Shown here: positions 52,601 through 64,000 of the stretch, piece by piece | Layout: each line of letters starts with the position of its first letter | Position numbering within the stretch: position 1 is the stretch's first letter | DNA from: Nemopilema nomurai | Taxonomy: Eukaryota; Cnidaria; Scyphozoa; Rhizostomeae; Rhizostomatidae | Assembly (NCBI GenBank): GCA_003864495.1 | Contig: ML133420.1 | Location: 2,047,238-2,111,237 of the forward strand | Length of the DNA: 64,000 bases | Direction: 5' to 3' | Position numbers and translations under genes: made by a program | Notes under the pieces: model-generated | The model's database searches: none | Told to the model about the DNA's origin: nothing | Seen by the model: the letters and a program-made list of their open reading frames with translations, nothing else

Positions 52601-55600
52601 ATCAAAGCAATGTTCATTCCTTCCCATCATATATTCGGCGAAATTTTGGTTAGAAGAGTTCTTCAAAGTAAGCTATGAGATTGCTAGGAGGACATTCTGT
52701 TTTAGAATCCACTGGTGCAAAGTTCTTCGTCGATAAATCACTTGCGGATTTCACTCCTTATGTAACACTTCCTAAAACGTGTGTGAACAGCGTGATGTTG
52801 GTTCCAGCCAATGATCAACAAGTAGAGAAAATTACCGACAGCACATTGAGCCAAACGAACTGCTAGCTGTTGAACATTAGATCAACACCTCGATGTTCGC
52901 CTTTGATCAAGTAGGCGAGTGATCACGAGTACTCTTCGTGACCAAACGAAATCATGTCACAATCACTCTTTCTCCTCTGTAATTTGATTATATGCAATGG
53001 TAAGATTATTTTGCAAGCCCTGGCAGCTGAATCGATGGGTGATTAGAAATACCGTTAATCAACCTGTAATTTTCAAGGATTAATTGTTGTTAGAAGATGA
53101 TTCACCATGATGATTGATTCATTCATCGCCATTATGATTATTCTAGCAATGATTGAAGTTCATTGGTGACAATGATTAGTGATTACGATTGTTAAAGATA
53201 ATCATTTGAAGTATTAATCATGACTTGGTATACTGCCTTTCAAAAGTATGTCACACGCGAAGGGTTAGGGCACAGAATATAAAAAGCTGTTATTTTTCCT
53301 ATTCTGTGGTTAGGGCTTGTGATGAGATATAAACTGGTAGAGATACTTCGGCTGTTAAAAGCGTATTTTCCGTGTAAATCACATAAAGGGAGCCTGATGT
53401 GGTCTTGCCATTCCATTATCGTCAAATCCAAGTAGAATACAGATATCAAGACAATGTTTGCCCAGGGATGCCCTACTATTCTAAAATCTGTAAAATCCTG
53501 TCAAAAATTCATTTGATGTTAAAAATTTGATCACTTGATATTAAAATTCCGTGTGTTCACAAGAGCAGCGTATGGTTCTCCAAGTATATAAAACGCCCCT
53601 TTTGTGTGAAAGCAAATAATCTGCCGAACGTTTAAAATCGTTATTGTTTTCCAGTTATCGGCTTTAGAGATTATATATACCTGGAGGACCGCTGCTGGAG
53701 CAATAGAATCCGTCCTCTTACATATAAGAACTCTTTGGTGCTATTCAAAAGACCTGAGTTATCAAGGCCTTAATAGGTCCTCTTTCTAACGTGTAACGTG
53801 CTTGCAGGGTTTCATTATTGGTTTGATGAAATCAATTCAACTTAATAAAGCTTAGTTCAAAAATCACAGATCGTTGCTCATCAGAAGAAAAACCCATTTG
53901 TGCACAAGAAATAAAAGATGCTACTAGAGTAAACTCTCTCAGACCATTCAGCCATAAATCCTGGTACAAATACTTGTTCTGTCTCCTATTTTTCATTAAC
54001 CAGGCAAGCCCGAACATCTACGCGCTGCCTACAGCTCCACTATATACGAAACCGCTCTTATTTGAATATAGTGTAACGTGTGCCATGTTGTTGGCCATAT
54101 TTAGCTTACACAGTTAATCTCCTCTTGCTGTCTCGAAGCAGGCATTTTGCAGCTGCTGACGATATTGATGTTACAAAGTCTATTCAGTGTCTTGTTTTAG
54201 TAAGAGAAGTTTTCATTGTAATTGCGAGGATATATAATTCACTTCCATTGACAGTTCCAGAATAGGAAGTCGTTTGCAGGCATTTAACAGAGGAAAGACG
54301 AAGGTCACTATAATCATAACCAGCGATCATCATTAGTTTTGCAACAGATAAACCTTATACTTTCCTTGAGTGTTCATAGGACAGGAAAGAACTTTATTAC
54401 TTGTAAAGATTCAAAGCCTTTAGGAGACTGTTGTTGTGAATAATCGAGACACTGGGATAAATGTTGTTAAATTTAGCCATTGACACATTTGCAGAGATTT
54501 CCTTCTCAGTTCATATAGATGTCCTTTGGCTCTTTTTTCTCGCCAGTAGCTCCTGGAAAGGCAAGAGTGTTTCTATTTAAGGCCCTTCACCAATCCACTT
54601 GATTTATGACACAGGAAATGTGGATATATTTTTCCTATGCTTCAACTGTTGGAAACCAATTTGAGTCAATCATTCTGATCTGTTCTTCCTCCCACGTACT
54701 AAGAGGCAGCATTCCGTAACCGCTTGCAAACATTATCGGCAAATATTTCCCCTAGCCATTCATTGCAAGCATCTTGAGATGTTTAACGTAAAAGAAATCT
54801 CCATATCGGTGGCAAAATTTCCTAAAGGTCGATGCCATTCAAGTTACTGACATCTCTTGACATTCTTGCCTAGGGAGGAAAACTGACAATAGTGGAATCA
54901 CATGTCCCAAAAATTAAAGAGAGGAAAAACACACCTCTGGACATATTCATGCTAAGAAGATCATGGCATTTCGTTTGACATCCAATTCAAAAACAATAAT
55001 TTATCTTCTGAGCAACTGCTGGTTGTTATACGAGTAATTGAAATTTCATTGCATTCTCAAAAGCCCATTTTGTATAAATCAGAGCTCAGAGACAGTTCGA
55101 CATTTCCTCTCAACGTAACTTCACATAAAATATGTCGAAAGCGAGTGCACAAGACGCCCATTTGGGACACTGCAATTCAAAGTGGATATGTTTTGTGTAA
55201 GAAACTTTTGCGAGAATGGCAACTGCTGGTTGGGCGTCCCTCGAACCTAAGGGCGTACAACCCCAAATCCTCCCAAGCGACAAAACTCCCTTCGCAATTA
55301 TATCGATGATTATAAATCATTGCTAGGGATCCTTAGCACAAACAACTTTTGCGCTTGCATACCCAAGGGAAGATACCGTGAGAAAACGGAAACATGTGCA
55401 AGGTGGAGGAAATTCTCCCCCGGATCACCCCTGGGACATGCAACAAGGGAGTTCTCGACAGCGGCCTTCCTGTGTCACATTGATAATTTTCTCGTTTTCG
55501 GGGCATGGGAATTCTCGCTTGGCGTGGCAGGAGTCCCAACTGAATTGAAAAACGCAAATTCACATCACCAAAGCCAGGATTGCGTCACCCCGCTCTCTGT

Positions 55601-58384
55601 TTGCATAGATTTCTTCGTGGGCACTCTCTCAAAATTTGTTAGCCTACTACGTTGGTACAATCACGAAATCTGTTGTGAAGCAATGAAAACAGCAGGGATA
55701 GGTGGATTTGAGGGCCTAGATCTGGAATAGCATGCCTCCTTCATACTGATTGAAGTCACTGTGTCTGTTCTTGTGAAAAATGTGTGCAATTCGGGAGACT
55801 CATTTCCTTCTGTAAAGAAGATGCATTGTTACTATATTGTAACATGAGATTCTAAGACACCGAAACGATACACAACTGACCTCTTCTCTACAGACAACAG
55901 AGAGGTTCAAGGGCTCTTTTAACACAAGAATATAATCATGTTTTTATTTTGAGCACGTCCTGGGAAAATCAAGGTTATTGCATTTCTTTCACCTGACAAC
56001 ATTCAATAATACGTTCTCATTGAGAATACCAAGCGGTGTATACAACTGAATCGTTTTGTAAGTTCTTGGCGTAAATGTCGATAACTAGCTGGTTATTACT
56101 GCAATCGCAAGTGGACCCATTCTTAGACCGTTAGGATGTAGGAGGTGTGTACGAAAGGTCATCCATCTCGTATTCCGCACAGGAGCTTATAGTCAAATCT
56201 AACTGACAGGGTGCTGAACTAAATCATGTTACACGACCGCAGATAAGCGGATATGTTGACTGTCACTTCCATCATAATTTGGTAGAGATTTTCATTTAGA
56301 CAGAGAAAGAAGATTTCATAGAAAGGTCTTATTTCGTGTGTTTTGTGTACGTTTGTCTGGCATGCGGATATTCTGCAGTTCCAAAGGGTAGTTACAACCT
56401 AGATCTATATTCTCCTTTTCGCTACCATTACTCATTGACAGTTGTAAAGACGTTATCTTCGCCAGGAGAAGTAGATATAGGTTGTTGTTCGAACGTATCA
56501 TCATCCTCTTGCTCGAAGAGAAGAAGGTGCCACCTTTATTTGTAAAAAGATGTTCTGCTGGATTTAAAAAAAACACTACTGCTAGAATGCAACTGAATAT
56601 TGTCTTTTGTCATTCTAGATGAACACTACGAGGCCATCGAAGCTATGTTATTTAGGAAGTACAGTCCATCTTTCACGTCACCCAAAAAGATGAGACACTT
56701 GGCAGACAAGGTTCACACGGAGGGTGACCACCTTGAACTCCCTTGCAAAGCAGTTGGTGCCTGGCCAATTACCTACCACTGGTTCATCAACGGACAAAAC
56801 TTTAAGCGACGCTTCAGGCTAAACGTCAAAAGCGAGGGAACCGTTTTCAGGATTCAAAGGATCCGAGCCAGGGATGCTGCGGTGTACACTTGCTTGGCCA
56901 CAAACAAATATGGCAACCTTTCGTTCTCGTTCCCGCTGAAAATCAAAGGTTGGTGGGTTTATTTCTGCTTTAGAAAGCGTTGTCATGAATGTTTCACATT
57001 AGTGAAAGGACTCCGCTACTGGTGAATCAGGGCTTTTGATTCTGATCTGACGAACACTCTGTTCTAGACTAGACAATTCATTTCCAATATCAGACTAGAC
57101 TAGAGCTTATGGAAGATAACATCAATTGATGACGTCACAACTTCAGAATGCATTCTTGGCTGACCTTTCATCCTTCAAATCTGCTAGCAGAAACTCTTCT
57201 GTTTGAAAACATGGGTGTTTGTCACCATTTGTACCTAATGTAGCATTATTTCATTGCATGTAAGCTTTATTTAACTGGGATTTCAGTTGTGGTAAGCATT
57301 AAGCCCTGGTAAGACTCAAGTATTGCTATATCCATTAAGGTAGTTTTTTCTGCGTTACAGAAGTCCCCAGCCTTGCACCAAAGTTCTACGATATGGACGT
57401 TATGGATAGGCAGAAGTACAGCGTGAAGTACGTGGGAGAGACCATACGATTTAGATGCGAAGGCAAAAGCAACGCCCCGATGCAATACATGTGGCTGAAG
57501 AACGGGAAGCCATTGAATTGGGAGAGAAAGAGGATTGACGACAGCGGTCACGCGCTTCGAATCAAGAGACTGAGACTAGCCGATGCAGCTATGTACACGT
57601 GTGTCGTCAACAACAGCTATGGCTCCATCTCGTTCAGCTTTAGTCTGAATATAGAAAGTAAGTCCAGCCACCTATCTTGAGCTATTTACCGCTTTGAGCG
57701 TCAGTGTAAACGTATCAAATTAACAGTAGAATCGCTCACTTGAAATGCCATAAAAGGATAGAGCCTTAATTTTCTTTTAAATAACAAACAGTAGCTCCAT
57801 GCATTCTTGTTGTGATGGTCACTACAGAAATTCTGGTTCTAGTGAGTAACGATTGATATTTATACTTCAACACATTCGTACAGCGGCTTTTCAATGTCAG
57901 TGGCCCACAGCACCCATAACTGTTTCTCTCTGTTCTAGAAAGCAGAAAAGGGGGCCCACCAAGAGTAACAACTTACAAGAAAGAAAATTATATCAAAGCG
58001 AAAGTCGGGGATGATGTTTCTTTGGAGTGTCTCGAATTGACTTCGACCACCATTCCATACGTGCTATGGCATAAATGGTCATACCCAGTGGAAAAGCAAT
58101 TCGCGCTTCGAACAATATTTCCAGACAGCAAAGGCCCCAAAAAGTGGGTAAAAGCGCACCCGTACAAGCACTTGGAGCCTAAGTTGTACAAGTACGGAAA
58201 CTTCGCTGTAAAGGAATGGCCTCATCCGAAGAATAATCCATACATATTAGACAATACTAGGCCCTATGGTCTTAGCCTGACTATACGTAACGTCACACTG
58301 GCAGATTCTGGGATGTACACGTGTGCTGCTTCGAACAGAAAAGGCCACGACCTTGCCAAACTGCTCCTTCGGGTCTACGTTTAA
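46617..58384 (+). CDS. Secreted three-Ig FGFR-like protein lacking membrane and kinase regions
   Basis: Exons: 46617-46680 (signal peptide), 56619-56948, 57361-57657, 57939-58384; 378 aa. Exon 1 encodes MDACGFKILCLISTFSLVLA, a clear signal peptide, and ends at GCG|GTGAGT in phase 1, matching the phase-1 start of the first Ig exon; that join across ~10 kb is inference. Each Ig domain has its Cys pair and Trp: C...HWFING...YTCLATN, C...MWLKNGK...YTCVVNNSYGSI, C...LWHKW...YTCAASN. The WLKNGK and YTCVVxNxYGSI signatures are those of FGF-receptor Ig2, and the third domain resembles FGFR Ig3 with an insert. NNS and NVT are possible glycosylation sites. TAA follows the third domain directly, so there is no transmembrane helix and no kinase. 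FGFRL1 keeps a helix, so this would be a soluble ligand-binding or decoy form. Alternative 3' exons cannot be excluded. Confidence 0.75.
46681..56618. other. Inferred 10-kb first intron of the FGFR-like gene
   Basis: I see no Ig-like or other recognised exon here. The notable content is the GAAA-rich minisatellite at 49197. Open frames at 48139-48459, 50981-51307 and 55320-55730 show no recognisable domain. Confidence 0.45.
49197..49380. repeat. Compound GAAA-rich minisatellite with 60-bp period
   Basis: Purine-only GAAA/GAATGAAA runs are punctuated by GCACAAATGA at 49207, 49251 and 49311, and by GCACAAAAG at 49371. The last intervals are 60 bases, showing a higher-order unit. Because the tract has no stops it creates several long but spurious frames on both strands. 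Confidence 0.92.
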
Positions 58385-59697
58385 ACTGCAAGGAAAAGTG
58401 AATACGAGGTGATCAGCATCCCAAAAAGAGGCCAATACGTGGACATTTCTGAGACACTCGATGTATTGAATTACGGGCAAATTCGTCTAATTGTGATTTA
58501 GTCGTCTTTCAAAATGGTAGCACTATGGTGCCAACAATTTCAAGCGAAAGTTAAAAATCACTCCCGTTGTCAGCTCTATGGTATTCCTTGGTTATAAGGC
58601 AAATTATTGCATCTAAATATCTCCGGTGTTTCATTCTTTTATGATTCCGTGCTCCATGCTCCAAGACAAAACAAGATTGGTTTCCTCCGAGTAGTTCTGT
58701 AAAAATATTTGAGGATATTCTGATAACAAATCAAAATCTAAAGTGACTTGTTTAGGAAGAAAATAGATCTTACAAAGTTGAAGAATTTACTGTATAAAAT
58801 AGGATTTAAAAACAATCTGTGAAGGAAACTAGTTCTTCCCCCATTCATGCTATTCTTCTAGGATAACATTTTCTTTCTTAACTGCTCTTCTTTCGTCTAA
58901 AAAATCACAGGATAATTGAGTGTAATTTCTTCTCATTTTAGAATATCTTTCTCGTGTATGTAATTTATCCAAGCAGAGTTTATTTGTATTCATGAGTTAT
59001 GAAATAAGTAATCGTTATAGCTTTAAAATCTTCATGTTATTTTATAACCTTTTGTAAATAGCATTCCTATTGCTTTCTTATATCTGTATGTATTTAAGTT
59101 TATGTAAAGTAAATATTGGATGATGTTTTATAAAAGTGAGATATTTTTATCTAATATTTGTGTCCTCTTTAAAGGACCTTTGCATGGTCCTTTCTGTGAC
59201 GACCAAGTCTTCAATTAATCAGATATAATGGAAGGTACTTAATCATGCACTTTCAACACGATAAGCGCGATGAGCTTCTTTAGATCTTGTGTAATCAAAA
59301 TGTGTGATGAAACCTTCCATAACGACTCAAACTCTGTCATAATCTTCTTTGTAGAAGGATACAGTATTCAGTAGATGCTTGTGACTCTATCAAAATATAT
59401 TGCAAAGTATTACGTTTAACCTATAAATTACATTTGCAAGGTTGGATAAGTGGATATCAAATTCTGGGAAGCAAAATAAGATTATTTAAAATTGAATGGT
59501 TGCGTCGGTAATTCCCTTTCTAGTGCTGGATCTTTCAAATAACCCTGGTATATCGATTTGCAGATTTTTGGACTTTTTTCCTTTGGACCTGGTTTCTTAA
59601 TTTCTAGAGCTGTGTTCTAGTAATCAGCAACATATTAAAATTGACTACAGCCTGCTATGTTTTAGAAATTATATTCCAGAGTCAAATAGAACTCAGT
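58385..59697. other. 3' flank of the FGFR-like gene
   Basis: AT-rich sequence with no further Ig, membrane or kinase coding segment that I can see. No exact AATAAA stood out close to the stop codon. Confidence 0.4.
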
Positions 59698-59977
59698 TGA
59701 ACAAGTGCTTTGTGGTACAAAACTTCACAATTGCTAGAAAAAGCGGAACTATTTTTCACATACTTAAAAGTGCTTTTTTCGTCCGACACTCCTCAGAGTA
59801 TGCAAACGTCGGGAGATAACCAAAAACTGACCGAATAAATAGCCAGATGCGGATCGAAAACACTAGAGGGTGATAAGCAGAGCGCGTGATTGGTTATAAT
59901 TGACCAATCTGCGTTACTTAACACCTCACTTTAGAAGAGCCCAAGGGAAAAGACGAACTCTTTCTGTCTACAAAGAA
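59698..59977 (+). repeat. Dispersed repeat family, copy D (280 bp, longest)
   Basis: Near-identical to copy A over both halves. The central segment carries TCCGAC...GTCGG, and GATTGG (59888) faces CCAATC (59904). Bounded by TGAACAAGTGCTTTGTGG and TCTACAAAGAA, which set the family ends used here. Confidence 0.9.
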
Positions 59978-61348
59978 TGGGATTTTCCATTGAAATATAG
60001 ACACACTCCAAAACACCTAGGTGAAAGGACGACCTAGCTTGCCCAATTATACGAAAATTGTCGTCACTGTATGTTTAAGCGCAATCTGGATTCTCTAAAA
60101 GATGTTGTCCTATAGCCGAATCGCAATTAATTTGGGCATTGCGTCTTTTACAATTTCGACGAGAACTCAGTTGCTGCCTGCAATTGCACCGTAGTAAATT
60201 CTTACATAAGACGTAACGCTGATATTTGGACACATCTCTTCAGCAAACATACGATAAGATTGGAAGAAGGTATCAAACATATGGTATCAACATCAGATTA
60301 AACATAATTAATTGGGTCTAGAGTTCCTTTGTAGCCAGGGATATTTCCCGCCTTTTCCGCGAAGCCACTTACATAATACATCAAATCTCGGTGAAAGTAA
60401 GGTCATTACTTCACACATTTGAGCACGATCTTCCATATTTGGATCCGCTCCAGTAACCATTGAACCTACTGTCTAGCTACAAGTCTACAACAGTAGCATA
60501 CTCAATGAATGGGCGGTGGTGCCTGTTATCAAATCCACGATTTTATCTCAAAAGTCGATGTAGTTCATACCGTATTTAACTTTTAAGCTTGTGATTACCA
60601 CCTTTCGCCACTTTTCGATCGTTTGATTTGCAGGCCAATCCTCTCGTTACTACAAAAACACTCTAGTTGCTTTTTTCCCCTACAACACTCCATCGTGTTT
60701 ACTTCTAGCCTCGGTGTATGTGTCTTATCTATCAAATCAGGCTCTTCGACAGTTCATTTCATTCTAATGGTTTTAACTTGATCAGTATTCTTCGTTTTTC
60801 TTCATTTCCAATGTATTTTTTTCCCCGAAGTTACGTAGTGACTCGTAAGGGCTCAGTTTACATTGTGAATTGCTTCTCTTCTGCTTTCTTCGAAAAGGCA
60901 AAATAGATTGATGTCTTAGGATGGACAGATCTTTATAGCTCATGTTTTCTCTTACCTGCCTTGGGCTTTTTACTATGAACAATTTGAACAGCGAGATAAA
61001 TGAAAAATTTTTTTTAAATCCAGATGGAGAAAACTTTTCAATTATCCAATACCGTGTCCACAATTTGACGGTGGAGATTCTTATTGGGCGAATGGTAGAA
61101 GCATTATGACTTTGTTTCATTAAGATATTGTTCTACGAGCGATTCGGATTTCTGGTACATGTGATATTAGTGTAAAATTGTTATTTTTCTAAAGAATGAA
61201 TATATGAATTAACAGTATCTACAAGAAAAAAGGTCCTTTAGCTATTGCTTGCTATTATAAAGTGTAGCAAAATGTATTTGTTCAGAAGATGATGACTGTT
61301 AAACGAGGAAAACACAAGATTCTGTAATAGTTGCTACCGAAATAAGCT
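59978..61348. other. Spacer, nothing recognised
   Basis: AT-rich sequence without a recognised gene. A 112-codon minus frame at 60782-61120 is lysine- and serine-rich without a known motif and is probably chance. Confidence 0.4.
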
Positions 61349-62820
61349 TTACTTTGTTAATATCTTCTTCGCTTTATCGCAGTTTAAGCACTTCTTTTTT
61401 AGAAAGCTGACCAGAAGCGAAAGTTTTTCAATAAGAGAGAGAAGAGAAGCCCCCATGCACAGGCCCATGAGACCTTCCATGTTCACTAAATACAGCTGCA
61501 ATGTCGTACCTGTCCTTCTCTTCAACGACATCTTCTATCATCCCTTCGTGGTAAACGCTGACCCTCTCACGTCTTGTGGAGTTATGTTCTTCATCCCGCT
61601 CATCGCTGACACGACGTGGTATAACGAGGGCACTTGCCATTTTTGGGGGCCAAGGATTTCGATTCACCTGACCTGATAGGTGTCTTCTCCCACACTGGGT
61701 GGATTTGACTTGAGATAATCAAACGCCTTGCTTAACGCAAGCAAGCATTGTAGAATAGCAGGTTCACTTTAGTTAGCTTGTTTAGTGTATTCAGCGGAAC
61801 CCATGAAGCATTTCATCTCCATGAGGATAGCAGAACATTCCTTGTTGAACTGGACGAAGAAGCAAGAGGTATAACACTGCATCATTGTATTTTTCCCTGG
61901 GTATATGCTTGTTTTGTCTTGTTCTTTAGCCTGTACGCAATTTGAAGGATATGGGCTTGGCTTCCGTTTGACCACCCTCTTTCTAATTATGTGTATGAAA
62001 ACCTTTGGGAATGGAGATCGGATCAGCTATCGGAACATGCTGTTTTGGGTCGTGAATATAAACGATTATTCCTTCACTTTTTTCCCCTTAGAGACTCAGA
62101 TCCAAAGCTAGCTGTTAATATCTTGTCAGTCATCTCTTCGTTGTAAAAAATCGCATGCAATCCAAACATTCCTCCGTTGGTATATTGTTTTAGAGATGAG
62201 TTTCTGTTTAGTGTGAAACAAGGATAACTGTTTGGAACTAATGAGAAATGTTCTGTGAAGCGAAAATAATCTGGCATATCTTGATTCACTGCTGATGTTT
62301 TCGCATCGATCGTGCCAATAAACATTCTACAAGCATAGAAAAAGAGGCGTTTGTTTATTTCATTGGCAAAGTACTTTTCATCTGTGAAGCTGCAGTTTTG
62401 TGGAAAATACTGGGACACTGGGGCATTTTCTTGGTACAGCATCGATGGTAAAAGTTAGTATTGTAAAATAGACTGTAGGCAGATCTATGGTCTTGGGTTG
62501 GGTGCTGACTGAAATAACAACTTCGTTTTTGAAATACTTGGTGGTGATGCTCTTTCCATTGGTAATCACAAGAAACACGGATGCCGCGATGCAAATTGCG
62601 AGCCATAGACATTTTGCGACATTAGACTTTGATGAAAAGACTTTTGGAAACCCATGGATTGTGAGGGATCCAATCTCATTAGTGAAGCTTTCTTTTGTCG
62701 TTCTTGTCTACATCGCCTTTTGTCGACCGACGTTCTCCAACTTCTTCTAAAAGCACTGGGATCTATTTCTGTTGGGTTGGGAATTTTGAGGGCTTCTGCT
62801 TTAATAATTTCTTTCGATTG
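61349..62820 (-). pseudogene. DEG/ENaC (amiloride-sensitive) sodium channel pseudogene, intronless
   Basis: DEG/ENaC/ASIC subunits are trimeric, two-pass cation channels; this is a dead copy. In minus order: an N-terminal block at about 62690-62380 with SLTIHGFPKVFSSKS, the first membrane segment (LWLAICIAASVFLVI) and LPTVYF in place of the usual FPAVTICN; an extracellular block at about 62410-62074 (YPCFTLN, GLHAIFYNEEM); 62075-61983 with GIIVYIHDP, ending in a stop; 61975-61769 with KRKPSPYPSNC and YPGKNTMMQCYTSC; and 61487-61349 with MEGLMGLCMGASLLSLIEKL, the family's second membrane segment and GxS filter. These blocks lie in different frames, so at least four frameshifts or stops break it; a further shift precedes SLTIHG. 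No introns separate the blocks, which suggests a retrocopy or an intronless parent. It cannot encode a full channel. Confidence 0.87.
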
Positions 62821-63743
62821 TGTACTCGAGTGTGGATGTCACTTTTCATTGATACCCCTTTCTTTTCCAACGTTGGTCAGTCCAGTTTTGTCCTTTTCGA
62901 AATTATTTTATGCATACACGACTCCTGACAATTATTCCTCTATGGCAGATCTTGAGAATTAGCTTATAGTCAGCTGTAACTATATCATGTTTGAAAACAT
63001 TGCTGCAATAACATTCTATACAAATGCATAGGTTTTCTATGAAATGATATTCTCTGTTTGAATATCAATTATAGAAGTTCTTCTTCGTGATTCATTTTGG
63101 TTCTTAAAGATTCGTTTTGGCTTTGCCTTGGCTTTCTTTTATTGCCATTTTTCTTGTAACGTGCTCCTCCTTCAACGAATGAATTGAACTGCTTTGATAT
63201 AATTCTAATAGATTTAGTACCCATATTGCGATTCATCTGCAATAGAACTTTTAAGTTGATTAATTATTTAACTTGGATTGTAATTAATCAAGTCTTTGGA
63301 CATTTCAAGGCTTCTAGGTATATTTGGTAGCGAAACAATGTTTTGTTGCCTAGTGTACACAATTCAATAATATAGAATATTACTTGCGTCAAGAAACTGA
63401 TCTCTTCTTGGTGTTATTGATGTTGCTTGTGCTGATAGAAGCTCAAATTAAAAAATCCCTGAATGAAAAGTGAACCTAACTTGGGACTGTTTGTGATAAG
63501 GGACTGTTTGTGATGATATTTCTAAAGTAAAATATATTTACACTGGGCTTTTCTGAGGAGCAGTAAGAAACCATCTTAAAGGGCGTAAATGAGGCTTTTT
63601 GCTTGTTTTTTTAAACTTTTGTAAGAGGTTATTGGTAGAACCGGTAAGGAGGATTTGATTTTGATGAGCGCTCTTGACCAATCAAGGAATTGTGCTGATG
63701 ATTAACCTATGGAGCCAAGTAATTAAGGGTTTAAAATCATAAA
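62821..63743. other. Spacer, nothing recognised apart from a small duplication
   Basis: AT-rich. GGGACTGTTTGTGAT occurs twice in tandem near 63483-63515. No gene seen. Confidence 0.4.
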
Positions 63744-63811
63744 TCGATTGACCGATTGACTGGTTGATTGTAATGGTTGATTGGTTGATTGATCGATTGA
63801 CTGGTTGATTT
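63744..63811. repeat. GATT/GGTTGATT low-complexity tract
   Basis: Repeated GATTGAC, TGGTTGATT and GATCGATTGA steps with 4- and 8-base spacing, directly beside the reverse-transcriptase fragment. Confidence 0.8.
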
Positions 63812-63815
63812 CAGC

Positions 63816-64000
63816 ATGTGACCATACCAGATAGAAAACTGTACCATCAACGTACATGATAGGTCTCAGCATTTAGTCTTTAGGTAATGTAATTAATGCG
63901 AATGAAAAAAAGCCGAGGACCCATGATCGAGCCATGAAGAACTCCAAACGTTCTTCTTTAAACTCATCTGTGCTCCATTGAAGCATTGATTTGTGATCTT
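63816..64000 (-). mobile_element. Broken non-LTR retrotransposon reverse transcriptase fragment
   Basis: On the minus strand, bases near 63949-63905 read FGVLHGSIMGPRLFFIRIN, which aligns with the RT motif GVPQGSILGPLLFxxYIN. About 60 bases further on, MYVDGTVFYL near 63855 corresponds to the catalytic YADDT motif, with YVDG replacing YADD. An upstream NGAQ motif lies in another frame, and stops interrupt the region. It runs off the right edge of the window. It is inactive. Confidence 0.72.

Noticed and set aside
54080..54265. Short frame ending ARIYNSLPLTVPE, resembling the C-terminal end of some LINE reverse transcriptases
   Set aside because: Only a weak WNSLP-like motif; no other RT motif nearby in any frame.
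55320..55730. 136-codon plus-strand open frame
   Set aside because: No domain, no signal peptide and no phase-compatible splice sites seen; one frame of this length is expected by chance in 64 kb.

Overview
This is a eukaryotic, animal window: AT-rich, with multi-exon genes, GT-AG introns of a few hundred bases to about 10 kb, and long spacers carrying worn transposon pieces and minisatellites. The families present (RNF10, a BICDL-type dynein adaptor, a three-Ig FGFR-like ectodomain, a DEG/ENaC channel copy) fit an invertebrate metazoan. Compact introns and the gene types make a cnidarian or other early-branching animal the best guess, but nothing here proves the clade.

Layout. (1) 1178-11152, minus strand: a complete RNF10 orthologue in 17 coding exons (725 aa) with a RING finger split by an intron, followed by a poly(A) signal. 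Its introns hold a 24-bp minisatellite, a 16-bp minisatellite, an AT microsatellite and one copy (A) of a dispersed repeat. (2) 11153-15708: spacer with a strong hairpin, repeat copy B, a probable small DNA-transposon relic and a perfect 97-bp tandem duplication. (3) 15709-24338, plus strand: a complete BICDL1/BICDR-1-like gene in 11 coding exons (517 aa), one intron of which uses a GC donor. (4) 24339-46197: about 22 kb in which I recognise no gene; it holds a hAT-like miniature element, a CCGYA-type low-complexity tract, repeat copy C and small satellites. (5) 46198-46488, minus: an unrecognised coding-like first exon, head-to-head with (6) a signal-peptide exon at 46617-46680, plus, which matches in phase, across a ~10-kb intron, three Ig exons at 56619-58384. 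Together these give a 378-aa secreted FGFR-like ectodomain with no membrane segment or kinase. (7) 59698-59977: repeat copy D. (8) 61349-62820, minus: an intronless, multiply frameshifted DEG/ENaC channel pseudogene. (9) 63816-64000, minus: a broken non-LTR reverse transcriptase fragment running off the window.

The genes are not an operon or an obvious functional cluster. RNF10 (ubiquitin ligase) and BICDL1 (dynein/kinesin cargo adaptor) are housekeeping or cell-biological genes; the FGFR-like protein would act outside the cell. The item most worth following up is the four-copy dispersed repeat: all copies have the same orientation, three carry an inverted repeat with a compensatory base-pair change, and three carry a pair of facing CCAAT boxes.
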